Shown one piece after another: positions 34,364-46,085 of a stretch of DNA of 64,000 nt (the first letter of the stretch is position 1; every line of letters starts with the position of its first letter). The translations under genes were made by a program, and so were the position numbers. Source of the stretch: Tubulanus polymorphus. Lineage: Eukaryota > Nemertea > Palaeonemertea > Tubulaniformes > Tubulanidae. Location of the stretch: positions 22,556,485-22,620,484 of the forward strand of contig NC_134027.1 of assembly GCF_964204645.1 (NCBI RefSeq). The letters run 5' to 3'. The notes below the pieces were generated by a model. It was given only the letters and a program-made list of their open reading frames with translations, did not search any database and had not been told where the DNA came from.

Positions 34364-35077
34364 GTAAGTCGAAGCAAATATAGCCGCAAAGCAGCGCTAA
34401 CGGTTTTTTATGATATTGGAACTGAAAAATGCACGTTGATGTATATCGTGATGACAACACCATTTTTTCCATTGTTTCCATTCGGATTCATCTCTATTCC
34501 GTCTAAAAGACTACTTTCCGACGGTTTTTTTCGACGAAGTATCAAATGTATCTAAAGAAAATCAAAGCCTTCCATCCAGCATAATGTTGTCATTTCGAAT
34601 TGACCATCTTCGTACGTATATCTCGAATGAATATAATTGGCTAATGTTTCTTTTGCCAATTTCAACAATTACTTGGCGCACGGATTTTTATTCAGGAAAA
34701 AAATCAGGGGCGGAATGGGATAAAATGGGAAAAAAATCATTAACGGCTTCTTGAGATGGAACAAAACCAGGAGAAATAACATACGAGTACTTTCCACATA
34801 ATATGTCGAAAGGACTGCAGAAAAAGATGAAAATGAGTTGAAATTATGATGAATTTAATTCAAGTGACATGAGAATTAAATGAAGAAAGAGAAGTTGATT
34901 CAATTGAATCACTAGATTGAGAATTAAGGTGGTCATGATAAAAGATAAACTTTCTATTTTGATTTGATAACTTAAGCGGAATCTCGGCAGGTGGGTCCGT
35001 ACTCCAAGTAATTAGAAAAAGCCTTGTCACCATCAGTTTATATGTATATATTTTCAAATTCATTTTCCAGGTCGAAT

Positions 35078-35493
35078 ATGTTGAGTAAGTATCTAATCCA
35101 ATCCGTATTATATCCCTTATCCGCGAACGAACTGAGATATGATGAATAAGACATACAAGTCTCCCAAGGCTTCGTAATGTGTTAGCGTTACAAATCGGAT
35201 TTGAGGTAGGGTAAGAATCTCAAATGTCAAAACTTCTATCATTCAGAGTTAAGTGTTTGGTTATTTATTTTTTTCATTTTCTATTTCTTTCCTATTTTTA
35301 ACTTTCATTTTCTTGTTTTTGTCAATTGATTTCAGGTCAACTGATTATATTGGCGCTTCTGTTTTGCACCATCTTTGCGTCGGTCTTGGCCATGGCCGCG
35401 GCCGCTGATGAACAGGACAAAGTTAGGAGCAGATTGCGTAGAGGTTGGCTCTCTAGAATATGGGGCCCGATGAAATTTACTAGAAAGGGATAA
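35078..35493 (+). CDS. Secreted peptide precursor 2, ends in Gly
   Basis: Coding parts are 35078-35084 and 35336-35493, giving 54 residues with the same split start codon exon as precursor 1. Residues 1-26 are a signal peptide (MLSQLIILALLFCTIFASVL...). Residues 27-38 (DEQDKVRSRLRR) are a spacer with a dibasic RLRR site. Residues 39-54 (GWLSRIWGPMKFTRKG) form a basic, Trp-containing segment ending Arg-Lys-Gly before the stop. Either Gly serves as an amide donor after Lys, or trimming at Arg-Lys leaves a shorter peptide. The leader exon is at about 34288-34363. Downstream of the stop lie a 53-bp duplication and a module also found behind GPCR 1. Function is unknown; a peptide signal or antimicrobial peptide are candidates. 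Confidence 0.8.
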
Positions 35494-35752
35494 GAGCGAC
35501 AAAATCATATCGACCATAAGCTGATATAGTATATACCTTGAGATAACTTTTCAAGTTCCGTTGCTTTTCTTGGTAAAAAAATATATGTTGTTCTTATGGC
35601 AAAATTCGAAAAAAAAACTGCATTTTGTTTGTGTTATGTTAGCAGGATGTTGTCTGTTTAAACTGGTTCGCTGTAGCGTTGTCGAAACGAAGTAAAACGC
35701 CCTCGGTGCTTTCGTTTTCACGATAAGTCGAAATCTTCTCGCTAGAAAAAAA

Positions 35753-35858
35753 CGTTAGACCTAAGTTATTCAGGTTATATAGAATATTCCTTATTCAAAG
35801 ACGAACGTTAGACCTAAGTTATTCAGGTTATATAGAATATTCCTTATTCAAAGACGAA
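35753..35858 (+). repeat. Exact 53-bp tandem duplication
   Basis: Two adjacent copies beginning 'cgttagacctaagttattc' and ending 'cttattcaaagacgaa', essentially identical, indicating a recent event 260 bp after the peptide 2 stop codon. Confidence 0.9.
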
Positions 35859-35954
35859 GGTTAAGATCAGAAGTTGGGTATTTTCGGAGAAAGACGGATG
35901 CGATTGTCATATCATTTTACGGTGAAGGAAAATCGAGGAACTGGTTTATTCGGA

Positions 35955-36380
35955 CCGATCTTTTCTCGGATGAAGTAGGTTTTACATGATACAATTCGTA
36001 GCGATGTGGCGGGTATTAAGGATTCCCCAGATAAACTCTTAACACAAAATGAGATCAAACCCATACATATATTTCATTTCTACGTGGCATTCAAAATGAT
36101 ATTATGATTCACGGGTGTGAATGTCCTAGTCGGGATAATGAATGAACATATTCATATGGTAACAAAATTCGCGTGCTCAATGATCTGAGACCAGTACCAA
36201 AGATTCTAGCGACAAGTCAATTTTTGATTGAGCAAACAATTCAGATATCTGGTGGTGGGTTTTATTCTGGGGCTACTTTCATATACCCTGGAAATAAATT
36301 TGAAAAACAGAAGGCATATGACATACGTGTATTTACCAAGAGGAACTGAAGCACGCCAGCTGCCGCAAACACGATACGGG
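35955..36380 (+). repeat. Duplicated downstream module, copy 2
   Basis: Counterpart of 32960-33430 with the same block order, here 3' of peptide gene 2. It ends where the SINE-like sequence at 36413 begins. Confidence 0.65.
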
Positions 36381-36412
36381 AAAATGGGAGCGTGAAAACT
36401 GAATTGATTGTC

Positions 36413-36600
36413 CATCACCTCCCCGTGTTTTATACTCACTGGTCACGTCAATCCAGGGTTAATGGGTTCAAACCCTGGTGGCGACAGAGTTTCTTGGTCG
36501 AAGGTTATCTTGTCTGGTCTCTCCCCCATTGGGAAAAAGAAACATCGAACCCGCTTATAATGCCCTGCGTGGCGCTTAGCGGGTTGAGGGTGTTTAGACA
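36413..36600 (+). mobile_element. tRNA-derived SINE in the left duplicate
   Basis: B box 'gggttcaaaccctgg' near 36465, followed by a non-tRNA body. The downstream edge abuts the orphan peptide leader exon at the place where peptide gene 2 has its TATA box. The same element is at 46086-46275. Confidence 0.6.
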
Positions 36601-36611
36601 AAATTTAAAAG

Positions 36612-36704
36612 AATAAAATAAGTATATCAGTCCCATCAGGTAGCTAAGCCGGGAACACGCTGAAACGAGTGAATCCACACAATATCGTGAAACATCAGAA
36701 AAAG
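36612..36704 (+). pseudogene. Orphan leader exon of the peptide precursor family
   Basis: 'agtatatcagtcccatca', 'aagccgggaacacgctgaaa' and 'catcagaaaaag' before gtaagt match the leader exon of peptide gene 2. The intronic block 'atagccgcaaagcagc' follows. No ATGTTGA exon or signal-peptide exon is found before the GPCR fragment, so no product is expected. Confidence 0.7.
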
Positions 36705-37440
36705 GTAAGTCGAAACAAATATAGCCGCAAAGCAGCATCGACGGATTTTGTAATTTTGGACCTTAAATATACGTTGATGTTTATTGTAACCGACTGGTTG
36801 TTGTTTCGGCAGGCTTCATCTGTAACCGTCAGTCTGGAGAACTAGCATTTACGATTGAAGCCCACCAAAAATATTCAAAAAATGGGGAAAGGGTCGATAT
36901 TACCAAGACTGAAAACTCCTTAAATATAAAATAAGACTCGTGAAATACATTTCATTACAAAATCAACGCCAAAATTCACCACTGTAATTGTTACGAAATT
37001 AACGTGTTTTGAATGGCCATGAAAATTGAGTCGAACCAAAAACAAGAAATAAGGATTCTTTCATTGCGTACGTTCAATAAGTTTACGCAATGAAAGAATC
37101 CTTATTCTCCTCGACAGAAATAATTGGTCCTCTTTACTAATAAAGCTGCTCCGGGACTTGTGTTCAATATGGAAACCATTTCTACGAATGCACAGTCTAA
37201 GCTCGATGTCTCTGAATGTTTTACATTATTCATTATTCTTTATTATTATTAAAAATTCCAGTTGTACACATTTTTGGAGTTGTACAATTAAGTAAACAAT
37301 AAAATGTACGACAATTTGAGAATTTACGATTTACTGATTGTCACCGTTTCAAGTCCACACTTAATACAGGTTAAAGTTGTATGAAGTGAATTAAACTTGA
37401 AATCAATTGTTATTTTTTACTGAATTTCTACAGCGGATAT

Positions 37441-38085
37441 TTTCATACAGAAATATTTGCGAACTTCCCGTCCCAATAAAAGGTATATGTAAAAATTTAC
37501 CGAAAAGTTACAAACATGGAATTAATTGAAAATGTCATATAGAAACTCTCTCTGTTCCGGGGAGTGTAAAAAAGTAACAATAGTGGTTGGAAGTGTGAAC
37601 ATTGCAAATGCGAGTGAAACTGTTACGAGCATTATTGTTGTACGTTTTGATTTTGTAGTTTTCTGATCAGACGAAACGATTTTTGAACCTCTGAATAACT
37701 GAACGATTATAACAGAATTTGATGAAATGATCAAGGTTAATGGTATTATGTTTACGTGTATGTCAATTACGGAAAAAAGTGTTATTTGGTCAAATATATC
37801 TTGGTGGTAACATCCGAAAACTTCATCGGGAAAATGTATCGAAAAAGTAGGTAAAAGACATAGAACCAGCACATTCACTGCGGTAATTATCATTATAACA
37901 AATCTAGCGAATCTCGGTGTACATATGAAACGAGATATTGATTTGTTCAAACCTCTAGTTACATGTATAACTGTAAATCTAGTTTTCAAAATAGATGCTG
38001 CGTTAACAAGCGGCTTCGGCATCTTTATAGCGGTGTACTTACCCGCGGCGTACTCTAACTCAAGCAGGACAGCTTTATCGGGCAT
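37441..38085 (-). pseudogene. GPCR pseudogene in the left duplicate
   Basis: From 37936 down to 37441 the translation matches GPCR 2 from the end of ICL2 (FICTPRFARFVIMIITAVN) through TM7. Three defects are visible. The N-terminal half, TM1 to TM3, is missing and replaced by unrelated sequence up to an ATG at 38085. A codon that is CAA (Gln) in the intact copy is TAA after FLYDIFN. The loop before SPEQREFLY has lost one codon or more. No seven-helix protein can form. The high identity to GPCR 2 means the duplication is recent. Confidence 0.85.
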
Positions 38086-38998
38086 TCATCCCTGATTGGA
38101 TAACCACCAAAATATAGCATTACTTCGAAAGATGGTGAAAAGATGATGAAAAAAAAACCCAATTCAATCCAAGCCCTAAGATGGATTGGAGAAGCCAAGT
38201 TGAGTCAACAACTCCACAAAATATCGAAAAAACTTTTCATCAATTGTAAATAATTTCCTGTGATATAATTCAATGTTAAATCAAAATTTAATTCTTCCTA
38301 TATGAAGTCCCTGTAGATCATGCAAATTAACTTAACTGTAACGATGCGACCATCGTAACACTATCCTGGCGTATTCGTGTCTTGTATCTTAAATCAATGT
38401 TCTCTCAAATATTTCAAACTTGATTCTAAGAAAGTATAAGTGTATTCTAGATCGAAGTATTGCGTTATCGTAAATCCCCTATTTATTCATACTAATGCAC
38501 GTTTGATAGAAATACAAACTAGGAAGTCGGATCATTATTACTCATTGATCTAATTGACGTTCGCTTCCATTTTTGTCTGGTCTGAGCTTAAACTTCTTTT
38601 GATAGCGTAAATAAGTCTCAACATCACTCCTCGGGACTATCGGACTTCTGACAAACTTGGTTAACTCTTCAGTTCGTAGAACGCTTTAGTTGGAATCGAA
38701 CGATGTAAAACGTATTAACTTGTCCTAGCAGTACAACACAAGAACCATTTTTTCCCTTTATTGCTAACTTCTTCGGCCTATTTTGTTATCAATATATTGC
38801 GCAGTGGCGGTAAACAGCGTTCTCTGCATCGAAAAACTAACGCGAATAGCGGAAACAACCGTCATCGAACAGAACTACCAAAAACGAACGAAACAATATA
38901 AATGCAATACCTGTTGTCTGATAATTTATTTCGTATAGGTCACTAACATATCGGAGAATCGTTAACGTTTTAAACCGGCTTCATATTTAGCAAAGTAA

Positions 38999-39638
38999 CT
39001 AGGACGATATATCTGGAACCTTTTTTGCCCATTTTCTCCCTATACAGGTGGACTTATACTCGCATTTGGTATTAATATTCTTGGCTGTCGTGCAAAAAGC
39101 TTTACAATGTGCTTTTATACCGGTGCAGTAGTCCATGCACGCGGTAACATTGAATTCAGCTACACCGGAAACACCTACTACAGCCAGTAGAACAACTGTG
39201 AATTAGAACAGTTTTCAGAGATTAACATTGGATATTCCTTGCAAGCTGGCGAAATAACATCACATTCAACACTTTATGTTTATTATGGTCAGTGCAAATA
39301 TGTAAAATATAGTGTATTAAGGCAGTGACTGCTAAAATGTATTTACTTTATCTCTATGAGAATATACGTAGAGTAGCCGTGTTAACCATGTTTAAAATAA
39401 GTAACGAGACGAGTAGTACTGTTATAGGTTAACTATTCATTTGAAGCATGAGCTTTTGCTTCTAATGAATAGAAGCTTCATCAGGTGAATGAAGCCCGAT
39501 GAAGCTTCTATACATTAGAAGCGAAAGCTCGTGCGTCAAATAAATAGTTAACCTATACAGTACTACTCGTCTCGTTACTTATCTATCTCTATGTGAAATG
39601 CAATCTAACTTACCGAGTGGAATTACAAGTAAACGCAT
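38999..39638 (-). CDS. Small secreted six-cysteine peptide
   Basis: Two exons: 39638-39614 (ATG plus 8 codons, 25 nt, gtaagt donor) and 39195-38999 (acceptor 'ttctaattcacag'), joined in frame to 73 residues. Residues 1-21 (MRLLVIPLVVLLAVVGVSGVA) form a clear signal peptide. The mature part has six Cys with spacing C-x3-C-x6-C-x3-C-x9-C-x5-C and a basic tail (GRKWAKK). The paired C-x3-C segments suggest two helices joined by disulfides. The protein should be exported. Antimicrobial, venom-like or signalling roles are all possible, and no known family is recognised. It lies inside the peptide/GPCR region but has no sequence relation to the Trp peptides. Confidence 0.7.
39398..39582. mobile_element. 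Palindromic short element in the intron of the six-Cys gene
   Basis: Arms 'agtaacgagacgagtagtac' with 'ggttaactatt' are mirrored at the right end. The central part repeats 'gaagcttcatcaggtgaat' and 'ttagaagcgaaagctcgtg'. Related single arms occur near 29590 and 48950. Confidence 0.8.
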
Positions 39639-39699
39639 CTTAAATGGTTGGTTTTGACACTCGAAACTATTAAGTATAAAGAGAAGAAAATGAATAGCG

Positions 39700-42160
39700 G
39701 TCGAATAGCACAATCTTAAATTCGACAAACTTCGTACACAGTTTATGAAATAAATGAAATCGCCACACCCCATGAACGAGGAGAGAGTCAGTGGGGAAAA
39801 CCCACTACCATTCGTGATGAATCATCATGCAGTTATGTGTGATTGCAACATGTATAGTAATGAGATCGTTTTAATAGACAGATTTTCATAAAAATTCCTT
39901 GATTCAATCTAGGGGGATTTCTTAGGCTTTTTTATTAGTTGGAGAACGGATTCTCTTAAATCCTGCAAAAACTTCATGCCAGAGATAAGTATGCTTTTCC
40001 GTCCATGATAAAAAAAATGTTTTCTTAAAATTTCCCGTCCTCACTTTCGATCTAATTCTCCGTAAAAAGTCAGTTTTCTCCCACATTTGAATTCAATCTA
40101 ACAGAGTTTTCACTCTTTTTCATTTGTTCTGAATAATATCTAGAGTACTAAAGTTTAATTTTGATTCTGGATTATTAAACATACGCATGTACATTTAGGA
40201 AAGTCCATATTAAGAATTGGATTGCTTGTGTTTATGATATAAGCGGTCTACGATATCAAAAACGGCTTATTCATTGTTTTTAAAAGGCTTAATAGAGGGA
40301 AATCATCGCGACTAAAGAATTATCATGATGAAAATGAATCTACGCAAAATCCGACGACGTTATTACCCGTGGTTTACCGTATACAACTATACCAAATACA
40401 ATGATACATTTCATGGATCAGTTCTATACAAACTTACCGTCAATATTGCTGCTTGAATCTTCAGGCAATAATGTTATTAGCTGAATCAGACTGCACTCAT
40501 ATATTGTGTTTTGCCCTACACTTGAAGTTTAGAGGCGTGGCAAACCTCACTCGCTAACCCTGGATAATTGATTTTCTTGAACTATTTGAGGGTTTCGTGA
40601 TCAGTTCCTAAACAATGGCATCAGAAATCTGAAGCTGTATTATAATCGCGAACCAACTATTGTTGTTGTATCCACGAACAAACCAGCTGACTACTGGAAA
40701 TCTTTATCCGAATAAAAACACTTATTCTCTTTCCACCATTTGTTGGGACTTTGTGTATCCACACTAATGATATATGAAACAAAATAGAAATGAAATAGAG
40801 ATAACTGTGTTCATTTTACTACTTTTACAGTTTCACGGTGTATTTTTTTCACATTAAGTCGACAATCATGTGAGTTATTTGATTAAATCGTTTGCCGTGA
40901 TGTTAGCTAGCAGTACTTAGGACCTTGATGGCAGAGTCAATTGTCTCAAATATCCACCACCGCTGACCTTACATTATACGAATAGCCAAAAACCCTCCAC
41001 TGAAATGCGCGTATCTCAGTGAAAACATGTGTGTTCCGAGTAACTGTGGATTCCGAGTCTGGCGGAATGTACATACATATTTGCTGTGTTGGAGATAGTC
41101 AGATAAATTTGGAAGTTTCTATAACATGACAGAACAGAGAATTGAATAACAAATACGATGTATAAAAAACGCCACCTAAGACAATCCTTAGGCAAGAACC
41201 CTGTTGATATAAGATTGTTACCATCGCGATCACCTAAAAGGGCTTGACAACAGGTTGGCTAGATGACGGTTTAACCGAAAACCCAAATAATTGTGGGCTT
41301 ACGCAACAGGCGATATATCTAGAAAAGGCGGCCGAAACGAAAAGCCATGGGCTGAAGTCTAATTGACTGAACTGTAATGCATGATATTCTAACTTCCACT
41401 TTATTCCGGATTTCTGCAACAAACTCCAAGCAGCACGGTTGGTATGCCCCAAGTCCGAATCTGCGGTGTTGATAGCCACAGTATTTGAAACTGACATTTC
41501 AAGATACATAACAAATAGAAAACTCACACTACGCCTTATACGGCTCAACGCCATCATTCCACGATGACAAAATCTCCAGTGTTTGTAGTGTATAAGAAAG
41601 CGGAAAACTCCTACTTCTTCATCATAAAGGACTGAAAACATTCACAGTGGCCTATATCAAAACCAACATATCGTCCAAACGGTTCTTTGTAGATTGACAT
41701 AAATGCAGCTCATTTCCCAACATGCCTGTTGCAGCACTTAAAAACTATACATTGACGAAAACAAGTATATATCAGAACTGGATGGGTAACGATGAGCGCT
41801 TTTATGCTAATGCTTTGTCAAACATTCACATAATTGACACTAGCAGATTTGTTTCGCAAAAGCAGTAGTGTGTTCTTTTGATAATTCAAATACATTATGG
41901 GTATAGGTCTAACCGACTGATTAAATCAATTCGATGTAAACTCAGTTCATATTTAATGGGCTGACTCGCGAGTGTTAAGTTTACTATGTTATATATCGTC
42001 ATATATTAGGTTACCTATGTAATCGTATTTTCTAAAATTACCGCTGGGGAGTGGAGCTGATCTACTTTATCTATCAATTAAGAATTTGTCAATTGATAAC
42101 GAAAAACACTATATATTTAGACTCACAGTGAAGTTAAACCCAGCCTAGGTTGCGCTGACT
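39700..42160. other. Intergenic, no supported gene
   Basis: AT-rich. A 135-codon open frame at 41641-41234 (-) has no recognisable domain or signal and no visible paralogue here. A short ATG frame on the minus strand near 40410 (MKCIIVFGIVVYG) followed by a GT could be a signal-peptide exon, but no partner exon was found. Confidence 0.35.
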
Positions 42161-42173
42161 CAAACAATCGGAC

Positions 42174-42302
42174 GACAATCGGGGTTGTAGACATTGTTGA
42201 CGAGTAGAATCGGTCGACAATCGGGGTTGTAGACATTGTCGACGAGTAGAATCGGTCGACAATCGGGGTTGTAGACATTGTCGACGAGTAGAATCGGTCG
42301 CA
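42174..42302. repeat. 42-bp tandem repeat, three copies
   Basis: Unit beginning 'gacaatcggggttgtagaca' and ending 'gagtagaatcggtc'. The copies are almost identical, with one g/t difference in the first. Confidence 0.9.
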
Positions 42303-43013
42303 GCCGAATTACTCCTTTTCTATAAATGTATCTTTGAGCGGGGAACTATTCCACGCTATACTGGACTTGAACCGCAAAGATCTGCATTTCATTTCCTTTA
42401 AAATGGTGTATAGATTAATTTCGTCGAGCAAGGGACTGCAGAACTATATGATATTCAATCTAAACATATGTTTTAAAAATGAGCACAAATTATCGAAACA
42501 ATGGGGACCTTGAGGGACCGCCACAAAATGGCGCCTAGAAACTGGAAACTTCTTTATTCTTGACAAAAATTACAGCTGGCACTGATTAACCGAATTAACT
42601 GATCTAGCAATCCAGTTACCAGTACGGTTTCCTAATCCGTGAAAACTACTATACACTTAAAGCTACGAATGAAAAATCTATTACTAATCGGGTTAGCAGT
42701 AGCCTGATTTATAAAATGTACTTGTGTGTATTATTTGTTCACAATAAGAGGCAGATGTTCAAGAAAATACGATATTCAAATCTCATAGAAACACGTCAAT
42801 CAAAATCAGCATATCTATAAAATATGCGCTGAAATGATTGTGATTGTCGTACTACACCGCAATAGCTGTCGGCACACGATTAAAACCGTAAGCAACTTCT
42901 TTTTGCTAATGCGATGCGTACGCATCGATAAAATGCCTTAATGTTTAGATAATTTCTTTTTACGTTTCTCGATTTCAGGTTTATCGCAATATATTCGAGA
43001 TTACCTTTAAGAA

Positions 43014-43038
43014 ATGCGTACATTCATTGTATTATCGT
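43014..43038 (+). other. Possible signal-peptide exon
   Basis: ATG CGT ACA TTC ATT GTA TTA TCG T is followed by gtaagt. It has the same length (25 nt), phase and MR- start as exon 1 of the six-Cys gene. The partner exon was not identified; the acceptor at about 43426 would add only ten residues. Confidence 0.25.
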
Positions 43039-43623
43039 GTAAGTTTTTAAGTACGGTAGTTTGGGCTTTACATGTATCATAACATCTTTTATTTCAAGTA
43101 TTTGACGGATTCAAATATCGTAATCAGCATCATTCTTTGAGGCTATGAAACAAACTTGATTATCCTAAACGGTTTCACCGACTGGGGTCAATAAAAATCG
43201 GTGTAGAAAAATCATAGTATTTCAAATAATATTACAAACATATTGATATAACGGTTTTATCTGTATATGATTTATATAAAGTGTCTCTCATAATATGTGC
43301 AAGTCGGTGCTACATCATCAAAATGTCGTGTATTTGTAATTGCTTGAATTTCCTAACTATCATTTTACATTTTTTTTGGATTTTGTACTGCTTTTAACGC
43401 ATCAAACTCATAGCGATTTCAGACTGGTTTCGCCGCAACCTTCACCCTTTTTAAATGCCCAAGCTTTGACTTCAAGGCTTCATTTTGAAGTAATGGAAAG
43501 TATGATTTAACGGTCGATAGATATATGTATCTTTAGAAAGAAACTTTCATCAATTAATAGCATCAGTTTTCTAAAGTATACCAAACCCTAAGCCACACGA
43601 CTGCTAGCTCAATATCAGCTACT

Positions 43624-43884
43624 ATGGTCATTATTATGTTCTATATTTTAGTGATTCTGCTCTTTTTCGTGGCTTATTCACCAGTTGGAGGTGTTACAAT
43701 CCATGGAGCAATTAGAGATGCGTGTAAGGCAGCTGGTGGGTATGGTGTATTCTGTAGAAGAATAGGCTTAGTTAGCGGAGAATGTCGTGAGCTAGGCTTT
43801 TGTTACGGAAGATTTTACATGGACAAGCAATATCAGTTGTTTAATATGTTCCCAGTGTGGAACTATACTCACGTACCGGTATAG
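43624..43884 (+). CDS. Small secreted four-cysteine protein
   Basis: Single open exon of 86 residues. Residues 1 to about 23 (MVIIMFYILVILLFFVAYSP, then VGG) are strongly hydrophobic, as in a signal peptide. The mature part has four Cys at spacing C-x9-C-x9-C-x5-C with a Gly/Arg-rich centre (GGYGVFCRRIG). A polyadenylation signal AATAAA lies at 43905-43910, 20 bp after the TAG, which supports a real short gene. An export role is likely; defence peptide is one possibility. It does not match the six-Cys pattern of defensins and I recognise no family. Whether an upstream exon precedes it is unclear. Confidence 0.6.
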   Translation: MVIIMFYILVILLFFVAYSPVGGVTIHGAIRDACKAAGGYGVFCRRIGLVSGECRELGFCYGRFYMDKQYQLFNMFPVWNYTHVPV

Positions 43885-43910
43885 AATATAAATGATTCTC
43901 GTGAAATAAA

Positions 43911-46085
43911 ATACCTGTTGCTTGTACTTGAATGTATTGTCACCGTCATCATTAATTATTGTGCGTGAAGCAGGACTCAAGCTAACTTCCGGTACTTCCA
44001 AAACTAACCGAAAACAAACCATTATGGATTAATCCAAAATGGGACAGATGTGATTATACCATGAACCCCGGTTTATCCAATGCACTATGAAGTATCAAAT
44101 GATCCTATGATAGTTCCTCCGTTGGTTAAAAAAAGATTTATTGTCGCTAATATGGTTTATGGGATTATCAAAAATTGAGTAGTTATGGAATTGGTCAGCG
44201 ACTGCCTGATGTCATACGTATTCATATTTTTACCAAACTCGTTCAAATCTACATACCTCACGTGAACACCATACCATAATTGACAAATACATCGACCGGT
44301 TTGTATACTTTGAAAGAGTTATTTATAACAAGAATAAATCCACTACGCCATTTCAGAGGATGACACCGACCTAGATATGAAGATTTGACTGGAAATTATT
44401 GATATTAATATCTTTATTGGTGATTAGTACGTAGAAATTTACCTACAGATTTTTCAACATTACGATCGTTTAGTATCAGCAGTGTGGCAGAATGAATCGG
44501 TGTTGTCATATCACGGAATCGCAGAATTTTCCGAAAACACAGAATTTCTTCATTTTCACTATACATAGTAACCGAGTTTTTTTCCAAGGGATACCCCGTG
44601 TTGGACATGGCACCGGACGCATATTTTCATTGCCGGTACCTGGTAGGCCTATGCGATAATCTATTACTATCGTCACTCAACAAATTAACGATACCTCCAG
44701 ACTTGAAATTGGAGAACCTACGTAGGCAATTTATCTATCAACATTGCATGAGACCGCATCTACGAGTTCTGTGTATGTTACCATTAATAAACATTTAACT
44801 AATTGAATATATGCTGCATCGTAAAATGGATATAAAAACGATGATTTATTTAGACTGCACTCTTTAACTGGTCGTATTAAGACGAAACTGAGGTATGTTT
44901 TTATTTGGGTTTTTAATGCGTCTCGTGCATCTAACTTGTGATTAATGCGAATGTGGTGTATCTAGAAGAGTTAATAAAAGTTGTTGAATGATATTAAAAA
45001 TAATATACGAAGTGGTATCTTTTCTTAATTCCGTTCTATTTGTGAAGAGAAAGCTGTTACTTAGTTGCTCCTCCGTGTTGATTCCTTGAGTCTAAAAAAC
45101 TGTCTATCGGTACTAGACGGCGGTTTCTATCAAAATATTTTTTAAGGAACCGCGGTACATGTTTGGTAGTAGCACATTTCACGTCTGAAACTATGGCCCA
45201 AGCTAGAGCGACCATGCTCAAATCTACTAAGATCGCAATAAGTGGAATAACTTCGATAACCGATGATTGTTCTCATGCCAATCTTTTTTCCGACTATATT
45301 CTGACTGATGCTGTTGAACGGTATCATAGAACAATGTCAGAAAAATTGCGTGCTAAGTGTGATTCGAAGCTAACTTAGTGCATTGATTGGTCCGGTGCCT
45401 TGTCCGACCCGGGTATTCCCGCGGGAAAACCCAGTTACTAATTGTTGTGAAAGCACAGGCACTCGTCGATGGGCTTGGGATACAGTTGCTGGGGTTTTTG
45501 AGTGTATCTGTTTTTTGAGTGGTTATTCTGCAATAAATCCGAGAAAAAATGTCTTGGTACTGATGATACGTTTGAAAAGATAATGGCCGCTGGCTCCACA
45601 CACGGCGACCTCACAAAACACTAACAAACTTCGTTTTTCAATCTGAAATTAAAACTTTTATTTTATATGACACTTACTAGTGATGTGACAGTTATATATC
45701 ATATTATTCCATCCGACTGTGAGACACTATCAATTTGTGAAACGTCTTTAGTAATATAAAAAAAATAATTTATCAGTCATAATAACGCGTACTCCTACTA
45801 CAGTGGATTTCGATCGATCATGATCCGATCAAGCCGAATAACCGTTCGATTCTGAGATGTTTTTTGAAAGATTTCGGACAACTTTTACAAGACATCCAAC
45901 TCAGATATCACTCGAGTCGGTCATATCATTACGGTCCCAAGATGAGATCCGGCTCGAGCGGAGTATAGAGTATTGATGGAAGAATAGAATCGTAAACATT
46001 TATTTGTGAAAATAATGTATTAGCCACGACAACGCAGCAAATCGAGTATAATAGAAATCGCACATTTATAGATGAAAACTTCGTC
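43911..46085. other. Intergenic, no supported gene
   Basis: Two short frames stand out weakly: 44598-44798 (+), 66 codons, Leu-rich, ending with an AATAAA-like 'aataaa' just before its stop; and 45163-45378 (+), 71 codons. Neither shows a domain or matching splice structure. The rest is AT-rich unannotated DNA. Confidence 0.35.

Larger units (their letters stand above)
36412..37936. repeat. Segmental duplication, left copy
   Basis: Near-identical to 46086-47557 over about 1.5 kb. It includes a SINE, an orphan peptide-gene leader exon (36612-36704), a hairpin (37044-37106) and the 3' half of a minus-strand GPCR. Similarity stops abruptly after 'gaaacgagat' at 37936, inside the GPCR frame. Confidence 0.9.

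Noticed and set aside
41234-41641. 135-codon frame (-)
   Set aside because: No domain, signal peptide or paralogue seen; left as unannotated, could be a decayed repeat.
44449-44798. Possible two-part Leu-rich protein
   Set aside because: The two plausible stretches are in different frames with no convincing intron between them.
45163-45378. 71-codon frame (+)
   Set aside because: No domain and no matching splice sites; its antisense strand is equally open.
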